64,000 bases of DNA from Gracilaria vermiculophylla (taxonomy: Eukaryota > Rhodophyta > Florideophyceae > Gracilariales > Gracilariaceae). Of this stretch, positions 1 through 10,340 are shown piece after piece (within the stretch, counting starts at the first letter, position 1; each line of letters begins with the position of its first letter). A program made the translations under genes and the position numbers. The stretch is taken from the NCBI GenBank assembly GCA_019155205.2, contig JAHNZQ020000004.1, forward strand, positions 3,504,306 to 3,568,305, read 5' to 3'. The notes below the pieces were generated by a model. It saw only the letters and a list, made by a program, of their open reading frames with translations, did not search any database and was not told the origin of the DNA.

Positions 1-109
1 GCCAGTTGCGCGAGCGTACACCAAAAGGGAGTGCGGCTCGACACGCCCATATCACCTGACCGTTACGGTTGAACAGCCACGGGGCGTGCCTGTTGGTAGG
101 AGGGGGGTC

Positions 110-649
110 TGTAGTATAGTGACCGTGAGGTAATTCTAGTATTTGGTACCAAGGGTGGTGGGTACGGTTCGCATGGAGAACAGCCACGTGGGCGACCTAG
201 AGGTAATCTTAATTGCTAGATCAATTTTAGAGTTTACTGTAGAGTGCCGGGGGGGCACCTCAGATGCACCTCCCCCTGGCCACGTGGCTCGTCCGGCCGC
301 GTCGGCCCGGGGGATTGGCCGAGTTGATATGCTCACTGTGCGAACCATCCCCGTCACCAGAGTAAAGGTAAGCACCTCTTGGACAACTCTAACCCCGTTT
401 TGGTTTCTACAGTCGACCATTACGGCTCGTCCATTACCTTGCGGTTCTACAAGCGCCCGTGCGTTGCATTCTACCACTACCAATATAGGTGCATTCCGCG
501 CGCCCGCTATTTCGCACCCCCAGTGGTTGTGCTACCGCGTACCTCTCAGGTTTCCTTTTCCCACCTTCTGGGTTGAGCCCACCGCGCGCTCCCTATCCAC
601 GCGTCCACACGAACACCCTTTGGTTTTTAGCCGCTTTGGTTATACCACA
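110..649 (-). mobile_element. LTR family 1, copy 1 (540 bp)
   Basis: This 540-bp block is nearly identical, in reverse complement, to 33794..34333. Read on the minus strand it begins TGTGGTATA and ends TATACTACA, a TG...CA LTR with short inverted ends. It abuts the truncated RNase H end of the copia element to its right. The 5 bases outside it on the two sides (GGGTC and TGCGA) do not match, so this is not a clean solo LTR. It is either the terminal repeat of the adjacent element or a rearranged copy. Long ORFs read through it on both strands, but they are also present in the second copy and look incidental. Confidence 0.8.
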
Positions 650-1417
650 TGCGACTGGGTACATCCCAGGTTCACATTCACTTAGCACTTCATCTGTGCG
701 CATTTTGAAGAACAATCTTTGCAGCCAAGTTACCGTTTTACAACAATAGGAAAGCGCAATGTACTCAGCTTCTCCCGACGACAACGCAATCAACGTTTGC
801 TTCTTAGTCGTGCACATGATCGGTGCGTTTTTCACCTTGATCAATATGCCAGTCGTAGACCTTCTTGTCTCACGACAACCGGCCCAGTGTGCATCACAAT
901 ATGCTTCTATTGGCGCCGATACATCAGAGGGAAAGAACAAACAAATACCCTTCGTACCCTTTAGGTACCTTATCACTCGCTTGCCTAAACCCATGTGCCT
1001 GATGCACGGGTCGCAAAACTTTCTTGCCGGCATTGAAGCTGCAAACATGATGTCTAGACGTGAAGAAACAGCCAGGTACATCAAATCTCCTATCATCTTT
1101 CGGTAGCAACCATGACGCGCAGGCGGCATACTCTTCTCATTGTCGCTACGACTTCTCAAGTCACATGGAGAGGGCATTGGCGTCCTAGCACAATTAGAGT
1201 TGGAGAGCCCATACTCTCTCAACATCTTATCAACGTACCTCAATTGCTGGACCTTAATACCATTCCTACTCCTTTCAATTTCAAGCCCTACGAAGGACTT
1301 CGCTTCACCTAGTAGTTTCACTTGAAACAATTTCTTCATCTCGTCTTTGAAGTCCTTCAGTAGAGAGAATGAATTAGACAACATCAATATGTCATCTACA
1401 ACCACAACGAGGGACAA
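593..1417 (-). pseudogene. copia RT C-terminal part and RNase H
   Basis: This segment contains the second RT core motif (VVDDI, the YVDD-box equivalent), then the RT thumb/connection region, then RNase H with the DAHWAG, RRSTTG and SSGEAEY motifs. It is in the same frame as the upstream pol segment, separated from it by a TAA at 1487-1489. Copia RNase H normally continues about 60-80 residues past the SSGEAEY motif to a His/Asp-containing end. Here that end is missing: after WLQRLFF the frame runs out of family-like sequence and reads into the LTR-1 block. The RNase H is therefore probably inactive. Confidence 0.8.
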
Positions 1418-1486
1418 TGTTCCACTCGTAGATTGGTAAATGTATAAGCGGCTGTCAGTACTGGACTGTTTGAAACCAGGTCCAAG

Positions 1487-3474
1487 TTATTCCTGGTGCA
1501 AGTCGGAGCCCCATACTTGACCAGCCTGTCGTGCGCCGTAGATAGACTTCTTTAGTAGGCACACCTTTCCAGGGATGTAGGATGAACCAGACGCATTCTG
1601 TGGTTGTTCCATAATAAGAGGTTCCTCTAATTCGCTATAGAGGTATGCGTTGCTGATGTCCATAGATTCCATAAGTAGTCCTTGTGCCGCTGCCTTGGCA
1701 ATGGCAAACCGAATGGTTTCCAGGCGTGCCACAGGCGCGTAAAGATTATCCGGATCAAAGTCTAGATATGGGCGTTGCATATCGCCACGAATAACGCAGC
1801 GGGCTTTTGGCAGAACGCTTGGCGGGTTTGTGCTAAGATGCTTTTCCAGAAAGGTCCAGAGGAACGGGAGAGGATTAATCCCTGGCTTTCTATCCACAAG
1901 TGCCCATGTTCCTCTATTTATTAGAGCGTCGTACTCTCTGTCAATGGGTTCTGCCCATTCAGGCATAGATCTAGCTTCCTCGAAACTCCTTGGGACCCTG
2001 TTGACGTCGCCTAGATCTTTGGTGCGTGATTGAGCAACCATACAGAGAGCTAATGAGGCGTCCAAATGCTCTTCGTCGTCCTCTTCTATCTTCTTCTCGG
2101 CTTGATGCCGGTGAAGAGGAGAAAAATCGATGAGCTCGTTAATGGAGGGAAGAGATTCCCTTGAAACCTTGAAGTCCCTGTGGCGACAGAGAATTATTTT
2201 CCCGAAGGACGGAACAAAGATCCGTAGGAGCGTACGCGGACTTTGCATTCCGACAAATTGTCCAAGCCCAGCTCGAGGGACAAGTTTCTTGTTTGGGACA
2301 GTTTCGGATCGGTAGATAAACGCATGACCCTTTTGTCCGAATTTGAGTATGTTCGTGAAGTCCGGCCTAGTTCCAAAGCAAAGTATGAATGGAACTTTCA
2401 TTCCTACACGAGAATTCGGCAAACGGTTTCGTATGTAGTTTGCGTGTGAGATTTCTTCCTCCCAGAGAGTAGAAGGGAGTTGAGAAGCATATAGGAGGGT
2501 GCGCGTCATCTTCCTCAAGTCCTGGATGATTTTCCAAGCAGCCCCGTTGGATTGATGTGCGTATGGTGGACTATACTCTAACACCATTCCGTTTTCCAAA
2601 GCCCATTGTACGAAGTCGTCGGATCGGTTCTCACCCGCCCTGTCAAGGCGAACGCGGTAAACGCGGTTAGGCGGTATTTCATTTTCCGCGCGAGCCTTGT
2701 ACCATCTAATGCATTCGAAGAATTGGGGCTTTGAGCTCAAGAAGTAGAGTGAGCAAGACCGTGTGTTATCGTCCAGAAGGACCTGAATATACTTAGATCC
2801 TTGTAGAGACGGGGGGTTGATGGGCCCTGTGAGGTCCGTGTGGGTGAGTTCCAAAGGGCGTGAAGCAACCGATGTTGAAGTGCGAAGAGGGGCACGCTTG
2901 GTTTTAGCGTCCATGCATGGTGGACAGAAGATATTTTCCACTTCCGGGGCAGATAGACGAGGTACTCCGTCGCATTGTTCTCCAGTGAGTAACAGCTTCT
3001 CCTTGCCAAGGTGCCCAAGTTTTTCGTGCCAGTCTTTGGCTGTGTTACCCGGTGCGGATAAAGCTGCTTGTGCGTGTGGAGGTCCTCCAGGTGGTATAGG
3101 GCTCGGCAACGGGTAAAGCCCGTCTCTTGGTGTAGACCGGTAAAGCTCTTGGCCGTTAGTTGGGTCTTTGATTACAAACCCTGGGCCATGCGAGCCGTTG
3201 GAGGATTCCACTTGTGTGTGCTTCGTTAGCACCGATAAAGAAATTAAGTTAGAGTCAAAGGAAGGCGTGTGCTTGGCCGGAAGTATTATTCCGTTTCCTA
3301 GGGGTAGTTTAATTGTGCCTTCTCCGATGATCTCTGATATCTGGTCACAAGTTCGAACAGTTTGACTTGCGATGGATCGGTAACCCGAGAATAGGTGTTT
3401 GTCTCTAACAAAGATATGTGTTGCACCGGAGTCCAACCAGGGGTTGTCGTTGTCTTTGTGTGAAAGCTTGGCAC
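1487..3474 (-). pseudogene. copia pol: protease, integrase, N-terminal RT
   Basis: The aspartic protease active site is visible as WLDSGATHI near 3440. A gag-pre-integrase region follows, then the integrase core with the first Asp in HTDLTGP and the second in RLDRAGE. The third catalytic position, normally NGxAE, reads NGAAW: the codon at 2534-2536 is TGG (Trp) instead of Glu. RT begins around 2.0 kb with the EYDAL..GTWALVDR motif and includes ARLETIRF, MDISNAYL and KSIYGARQAG before the TAA at 1487. The missing Glu and the nonsense codon make the element non-autonomous. Confidence 0.85.
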
Positions 3475-3691
3475 GGGCTATTGCAACGAAGTCCCGTGGT
3501 GTACCATCTTCACGGTCGTTGTTGTCGCGGTTGTTGTTGTTCCGCTGGTTATGGTTTTGACCGCTGTTATTAGAACCACTTTCTGAGTCCCAGTTCCTAT
3601 TGGAAGAGGACTTGCGATTTTGACCTCGTCCTCTTGAACGGCTACCATGTTGGTTGGATGTCTGGTTGTTAAGATTGTTCTTATTGCGAGA

Positions 3692-4462
3692 CTAACATTC
3701 GGAGCGAATGTGGCCCATTCGTCCGCAGTTCCAGCATTCGACACCCTTCTTGGTTTTCCGTGATCGTGGTTTCCGGATTGTACTTGACTTTCGTGCAGCA
3801 GGGTAAGAATGTGCGTGATCATTCTTGGCATCAGTAGGCTTTGATTGCGAAGCCGTTGATCGATGTGTTCGGCGGTCCATTTCGGAACGTAGCAAGGAGA
3901 CAACTTGATCGTACGCCATGTTGTTCGCGTCCGCCATTAATGTAATCGCCATAAGGGACCGGTAATGTTCGCAATAGAATTGCAGTTTGCTCACGGTCGG
4001 TTAACGGATCACCAAGTCTGGCCAATTCGAGGAACGTTGTTTCCATTTCCAGGAGGTCTGTCTGGATATCATCAGAATCGTTGAATAGAAATGTGGTCAA
4101 CTTCTGTCTCAAGTTCATTTTGGACTGAATGTTGTCCTTCTTGTACGTAGCTTCAAGCTTAGTCCATACCTCCGGAGCGGAACAAGACTCACGTTCAAGT
4201 AGTTTCGAGACAGCGACGATAGGTTGGATGCCAAGGTTTTGCACAATGGCAGATCGTGCCTTACGGTCGGCATCATCCCAACGTCTGCGAGCTTGTGCGG
4301 TACCATCATCTGGCCGAGATTCGGTCAGAACGAAAAGGGATTGCAAGGAATGCATGTAGTCTCGGATATAGATACGCCAAGTATAGTAGTCGGCGGCACC
4401 TTTGAGCAGAGGGATGCGTTTCGACTCGTGCTCGTCAGCTCCTTCCGTCGCGGAGTATACTC
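3692..4462 (-). pseudogene. copia gag with CCHC zinc knuckle
   Basis: On the minus strand from about 4462 the frame encodes the UBN2-type gag N-terminus (PLLKGAADYYTWRIYI). The conserved region DIQTDLLEMETTFLELARLGDPLTDREQTAILLRTLP is present as overlapping short motifs. The frame then shifts by one base near 4.0 kb and continues as YRSLMAITLM...VVSLLRSEMDRR. A CX2CX4HX4C zinc knuckle (CWNCGRMGHIRSEC) ends directly at a TAG (3692-3694). No ATG precedes the conserved N-terminus in frame, so the original start has mutated. The pol frame resumes in phase right after the TAG. Confidence 0.8.
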
Positions 4463-4480
4463 AACGCAAGAGGGGTTTGA

Positions 4481-6158
4481 CAGGTGATGAAGTTCTTCGC
4501 CAGTCCCCTACTGGTCAAAGGATCCTTCTTCTTCGCCAACTTCTTTAATAAATAATCTGTTCGTCGCAATAATACTAAAGTTAGAGAACTTCGCACGTCC
4601 CCTACGCGTGGAGGAGGCCCTTTCTTCTCGCTCAAAACGCACACAACAGGCCTAAGTAGTGCGCGGTGGTTAGATGCGTTCGGATACTACAAACTAGGTG
4701 GCAGGACCAACCCTTACTTCATTGTCGTTTTCCTATAGCAAATCGCACCTTGAGCCTGGAGTAGTTCCCTTCTTCAGGGGCCCGTGTAGGCATGCCGGTG
4801 CAACTTCACCACCGAAAAACCATAACACACTACGCAGTCTTCTCGTAGGTGAGGCGGGACTTTCTTCTCCAACTGCAATGACGTAAGCAGTGGAGGCACG
4901 TTGTCGGGTCGTCGCGCGGGGTGCGCGTCGGTATAGGTAGTTGGCGCGCGGCACGGTCTGAATGGTAGTAGTAATCCAAAGATGCAGAGTAGCGTCGGGT
5001 GCAGTGTAGTTGCAGCCCGCTTTAGTGCGACGCGTGAGCGGCGGTGCGGCACGCACGAGTTTGTGGCGGCGGAATGTCCAAGTCGCGGTGGCGGCACCCT
5101 GTGCTCGCGGTGGTGAGTGCGCGGCGACGGTGCGGGAACGCGAGTGAAACGATCGTGTCGGCGGTGGTTGCAACGCGCGGAGTGGCGCTGTCACCGCGGA
5201 AGAGGCGTCGGGAGGCGCGCGCGGTGGTGAAGTGAACGAAATGTGGCGAGGGTTTGCGCACAGCGGTGTTGCCGTCGAAAAGGGGTGGGGTGCGGTTGGA
5301 GGAGATCGGTAGCGATGCTACCATAAAAGGATCGTTGGCTTGACTCCGGAGAGTCAGGCGGGACGGAACCGCCGGCCGTTTCTTTATTTTGCACCGTCGG
5401 GTGGATACTGTTGCCCGTTCCAGTGAGCGGCCAGCCTCTGGTCATTCACTCATCCCTTTTGATCTAGGACCTTGCGCAACCTGTCAGCAATAAAACGATG
5501 TGGATTCCAAATGTGCTCTTTCTCAATATTCAACCATGCAATCATTATAGCTTTAATTCGGTCTTTTTTTATCTTAAAGCGCATTAGCGCATATTAAAGT
5601 AAACGGTCATTGCCAATATTATCCACACATTTTCCATAACAATATAACTTCAACTTTCTCCGCCCCAATATGTACTATGATCACATTGGTTTTTCAGCAA
5701 AACCGGTTTTATTGCACAACGACTCCATTTTGCTCTCAAAATCTAATTTTTGCTCAATGCTTCTCAAACAAAAAGCTAAAAAACTTCATCTGAAATAAAA
5801 ATATATAGATCGCGATTTAAATTTTCTTCCAAAGAGAAACGTTGCCGTACCCCACAGCAAAAAATTCATCCACAAACCGAAACTGAATTTTCATCATTTT
5901 AGCGCTTTTCAAAAATAAAGAAAGGTTTTTTTTCAATCATCATGTATGTGGTAATTTCAACCATCTTAATCATCTAGAACAAACTGTTCCTAATCACTCA
6001 AAACAACCATTTTCTTTTTTGGCACATTACATTTTTAATGCTTTGCAGCATTCGCAACACTTAAAAGCTCATGTATTACCGCTTTTATGAAACCCGTTTT
6101 CATTATAGGAATTACGCCACAGCACGTTTCTGCATCCAAACTGCAAACATGCTGTACT
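4481..6158. other. non-coding stretch, GC-rich then AT-rich
   Basis: No gene is recognised. The first part (about 4690-5450) is GC-rich with several overlapping Arg/Ala/Pro-rich ORFs on both strands, the typical appearance of GC-rich non-coding DNA. A sharp switch near 5460 leads into AT-rich sequence with A/T runs and no long ORF. The expected second LTR of the copia element to the left is not visible here. Confidence 0.6.
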
Positions 6159-6713
6159 TGTGGTACTGTCAGCCCTCCTATCGAGGTAGTAAAGCACACC
6201 GTCCGTTAGAAGTTTTTGGTGACTCCAAAGGCGCGTATTCCTAAAGGTGGTCTCCGGTATCCGCTGTCGCTAGCCGGGGGAGTTTTGAAAGGAGATCCGC
6301 AAACACCAAGCGGAGGGGGAGGTTCACTAGGCGGACACTGCTCCTACAGGCGCTGCTATGATGCGACCTGGGGATCGGCGGCTTAGAAACCTGCGTAGAT
6401 AGGCAAGAGACTCCAACCGAAAAATGTAGAAGAAGACTCAAGGGTGCTTTCCTTTACTTCCCCAGAGGTGGAGCTCAACCAGCAGCTTAAATATCAAGCC
6501 GGGAGCCCGCCTCGGCAGGTCTCACTACTGTTCTAATTACCTGCATAAAATATCTAAAATAAATAATAAATTCTACCGTACCTCAAGGATACTGTAGCGC
6601 ACGAGGGCGAGATTATGCACCACGTAGCCCACCCAATAAATTACGAACCCTCCTTAGGAATATTATACCATAAGGCCAAACCATCCTATTTCCTTAGGAG
6701 CCACTGTACTACA
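6159..6713 (-). mobile_element. LTR family 2, copy A (555 bp)
   Basis: The minus strand begins TGTAGTACAGTGG and ends CTGTC/GACAG-GTACCACA, matching the ends and body of the copy at 24396..24948. Shared internal blocks include the stretch containing CTGCCGAGGCGGGCTCCCGGC, a TTGAGCTCCACCTCTGG block and AAAGGTGGTCTC near the end. It is an LTR-like TG...CA repeat without an adjacent element. Its flanks (GTACT left, CTAAC right) do not form a target duplication. Confidence 0.75.
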
Positions 6714-6789
6714 CTAACGAGAGCATAAAAGAGCACAAATTCAAGAGTCCTTCGTGTCACCGTAATCCGCCTCCTTACGCAAGCAGCTT

Positions 6790-6905
6790 CCATATCACCA
6801 AAGTCAGCACATTAGAGCAACACGTCACTGTCATTACAATGATTCACATTCCAGCTCATATATATGTGTCAGGAGCAGCATATGCGCTGCGCCAGAAGGG
6901 TTAGT
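6790..6905 (+). repeat. dispersed ~120-bp repeat, copy 1
   Basis: The segment with GTCAGCACATTA, CACGTCACTGT, ACATTCCAGCTCAT and AGCATATGCG blocks recurs in the same order and orientation at 30225..30345 with scattered substitutions. It is non-coding. It could be a MITE or SINE-like repeat, but I see no clear terminal inverted repeat or A-tail. Confidence 0.6.
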
Positions 6906-6939
6906 AGCTAATCCCAGCTTAGATGCGCCGTGCCCTCCG

Positions 6940-7340
6940 CCGTCCCGCCTAGATGTTTTTGTCGCTCCATAACTCATAAAGCAGCGCACCAGAGCGATGA
7001 AAATTTATTGCTTCGCCGCTGCGCCTCCACACCAACTCGCTTGCGCCGCTTCGCGCCCTCGCACGCCGAGCTCTTTGCCACGCCGCTATTTTGCTGCACT
7101 GTCGACTCGTCTTCGCCGTGCTGTGCATCTCCGCGTGCCAAGCGCTTGCGCCGTGCACTTCACCCCCTCCGTGGAGTTGCCTTTGCTGCGACACAACTCA
7201 TAGTGTAGCGTACGAAAGCGATGTGCATCTGTTGCCTCGCCGCTCCGCCTCCACGCCGACTCGCTTGCGCCACTTCGTGCGTCTCAGCGCGCCACTTTCG
7301 CATGCCACTCTCTTCGTCGATCCGCAACCTCACTGATTCG
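6940..7340 (+). repeat. GC-rich tandem repeat, two diverged units
   Basis: A unit of about 200-220 bp containing AACTCATA...GCGATG...TTGCTTCGCCGCT.CGCCTCCAC.CC.ACTCGCTTGCGCC occurs twice, at about 6965 and 7190. Related GC-rich sequence in reverse orientation occurs at 25.2-26.1 kb (for example GCGAGTCGGCGTGGAGGTGGAG). The apparent ORFs are incidental. Confidence 0.55.
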
Positions 7341-10340
7341 GCTGTGCCACGTTGTTCATCTTAGCGCGCCGCACACCCCCGCTATGGTCTTCGGCCTCCT
7401 ACCACATCGCCACGCAATCGAAATGTCTCCACCGCGCCAAATGTCTCGTCGCGGCGCGCGCGTGCGCCACCATGCTCGCGGCCCTGTCGCCCCGATGATC
7501 ATACAGCACACATTTTAGCATTTTAATCGACCACGCCATTACGGAATCGAGATAGATTTTTAATTATTTTGTAAAACTCACAAATATTTGTGTTTTAAGT
7601 CCTAGGTTACAGAAGGGATACGCTGTTTGCAGAAACGTTGTTCCGCGTAAAACAGAGCTTGAAGGTAAGGGGTTTTGAAGGCTATCAGGCCACGGCTTAT
7701 TAATGAATATTGTAGCCTAATGCAGTTGTGCTTCATTTTGAGGGGTTTTCTCGGCGGGCAATGTGCATTACATTAAAATGCCAATGTTTCGGCTGTGTTA
7801 CAGTATATGTATCCACTTTTACAGGGGTTCAACTCAGCTTGACCTGTCACAGTTTCTGTAGGAGAAAAGCGTAAATGTGTAGACCAGAACCCGGGATACG
7901 GTGTCTCGCAAGATAATCGAGACTTCGCTTCATTAAGAAGGTAGTCCCGGGGTGTGAGCCTGCTGCAAACCGTCGAGACCGGCGCATCTCTGCGGAGTAC
8001 GGCTGGAATGTACCTAGAAGATGTTGCGGGAGGCCAGTTGAGAGGAATGAACCCAAGAAGAAAAGATATCATATTAGAGGAAAAGAATGAAGGGAAAATA
8101 GAGAAAACGACAAAGAGATTGCAAGGGGACGAGAAATAGCATATAAGCGCGCAACAGTGGAACACAACCCAATCTGAGACGGAGTACAGTAACAACAAGT
8201 AAACATATATTGCATTACATCCGATTCCTACCAGATGATGAATGGTTCCACGGCTTCAGCATCTCTAAATATGGAATTCCCAGTGTGATTTTTATGAATG
8301 GTCTGAGACAAAGTCGGGGCGGATGCCAGCAATATCTGATGGGTTTGACCAGTAATCAATGAAATGTCAGTGAGTCTGAATGGGACCTTCCTTTGATGAT
8401 CATTCTCGAAACAAGAGTCATGATATTTCTTTTGCATAACACGCCTCTCCGGCTTTTGCAATCTTCCAAGTTTGCACCAAGCCTTACCCGCATTAGAAAA
8501 CAGGCAAATAATATAATAATACGGTTCATATTTAACTGGAGCGTACCTCATGAGCTTGAGCAGCCCTTTTTTGACTTAATTCTAATTCTCTTCACTCGTG
8601 TCCATGTACTACATCCAATGCATAATATCGATTTGGTATCTATTTTATTCGCCTCGTGCACAATCATTGTTGCGTGCTCAATATAATCCTCTAAGAAAAA
8701 AAGAAATGATGTGATTCACCTGGTGATTGATCGTTGTACGCCGCACAAAAATAATCGTATACATTTGAACCTTTCATTTGAATGATTTTCATTATCATTT
8801 CGTCCTTCAATCCAAGCGACTTTTACAGCTGCCAACTTCGTCTTTCAATACAATGACATGTATACATTTTATTATTATCTCTTCTAACTCCTATGTATCG
8901 CGAAAAGCGACGAAAAGAAGAAGTAGAACTTCTTGAAATCCAAGATCTAGATAGATTGAAAACCTGCCACTCTTTAGTACTTCTGATCCCACCAAATAAT
9001 TGGCCACTTATGCATCCTGTTTTACCTATCCAGAAGTATAGAGGTGTGTATGTATTAATAGTAACGAAGTGACGTAGACTTGTATTTTCCTTTCACTTTC
9101 CTTGTTGGTGGTTTCTTGTAACCATTGCGTTTCTACTGATGTACATAATGACATTTGAAACTCTTCTGAACCAACAGAAACGTTGTTCACCATTATGCTT
9201 GAAACTTTATCGTACAGAATCCCCAAATTGCAGCCACTCTCATGAGTAGGCCTAAAAGCAATATCCATGATCAATTCAACATGAAAGCTATTTGTGCATA
9301 CTCCGTCTACAATAAGCAGCACAAAAAGATGATTTCAATCAATTGTTAAACCTCCCCCCACCTATCCTGCACAGTAAAACCTCACTCAACCTTGCCCAAT
9401 ACTTTTGGTCAGTTGCGGATCGGTAACTCAGAACAATTGTTGGGAGCTTAACTTCTTGCAAAATTTGGTGTTTAAGAACCTACGCCTCTCTGGAAACAAG
9501 TGAAAGTTCTCTATATTGAATGACTTTCAGGTTAGCGCCAAAGTTTTTCTTCGTTTGCACATCAGGATCGCTGAAGCAGTTCTCTGTGATGGTCTTCATG
9601 AGTAATCAGATATTCTAAAGGAGAGTCATGCAAAACAAAAGCGTAGCAAGGACAGCAGTGCAGAGATCCCTGCTGTGCGGCTATCTGCACGAGGTGGTCG
9701 CCCACAGCACACAAAAATTGAGAGTTGAAGACCAGATTCTCGTGCTTGGCTTCTTATCCTGACATGGCTGCGACACCAAAGTTTCTGTCGGATTCTATTG
9801 GGAGAGTTAGGGTTCGGCACCGGGTTCGTGTTTCCAGCGAGGTGCGTCGTGCAATATTGAATGCATACAAAGAGTAAAGAAGTGCAACAACCTGTGCTTG
9901 CCACACCCCCTCCGTGCCGGAAAATCAATATTTTTGTAAAATGTGGCACGGCACATGTGAGCAGAGAGTAGTAATTGATGGCCACGTGGAACTGTTCTCG
10001 AAGTAGCTCGGAATCCCAACTGCCACTCCTTCACTTCCAAGGAAGGACTTAATGAGCCAGAATAAAAATAACAGGCCAGCAAGCTCGGGGCCGTGGGAAA
10101 CGAGGCCACAGGTCTCCGCGGAGGACTAATCGTTTCTTGACAACTTTTTTATCTTGCGGGTGCGGCATTACTTTGCCTGAAACTACTGCAGTTATGGACG
10201 AGTAAAACAGCTCTCCTAGGGCTTTCGCTTCACCGGATACACTAACAATTTATGCGCAAGGAAACCTGCAAAAGTAGCGCAGGGACGACATCCTTTTGAT
10301 CGAAACGATTAAACCGGCCACCGAGAAGAAAACGGACAGT
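7341..10340. other. 3 kb without a recognisable gene
   Basis: The sequence is AT-rich to moderate with only short ORFs. None shows a family motif, signal peptide or transmembrane pattern that I would defend. Old, unrecognisable transposon sequence is the likely content. Confidence 0.5.

Larger units (their letters stand above)
650..4480 (-). mobile_element. Ty1/copia retrotransposon, nearly full internal region, decayed
   Basis: Reading leftward on the minus strand the order is gag, CCHC zinc knuckle, protease, integrase, reverse transcriptase, RNase H, which is the Ty1/copia order. From about 3994 down to 593 everything lies in one reading frame, interrupted by only two nonsense codons: TAG at 3692-3694 after the zinc knuckle and TAA at 1487-1489 inside RT. 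Gag carries one additional frameshift near 4.0 kb. RNase H is cut short just before the LTR-1 block. I found no matching second LTR to the right of gag, so the 5' end has been lost or replaced. Confidence 0.85.

Noticed and set aside
143..685. 180-codon ORF in LTR family 1, also present at 33872-34300
   Set aside because: Conserved only because both are copies of one LTR. ORFs are open on both strands there and show no protein motif.
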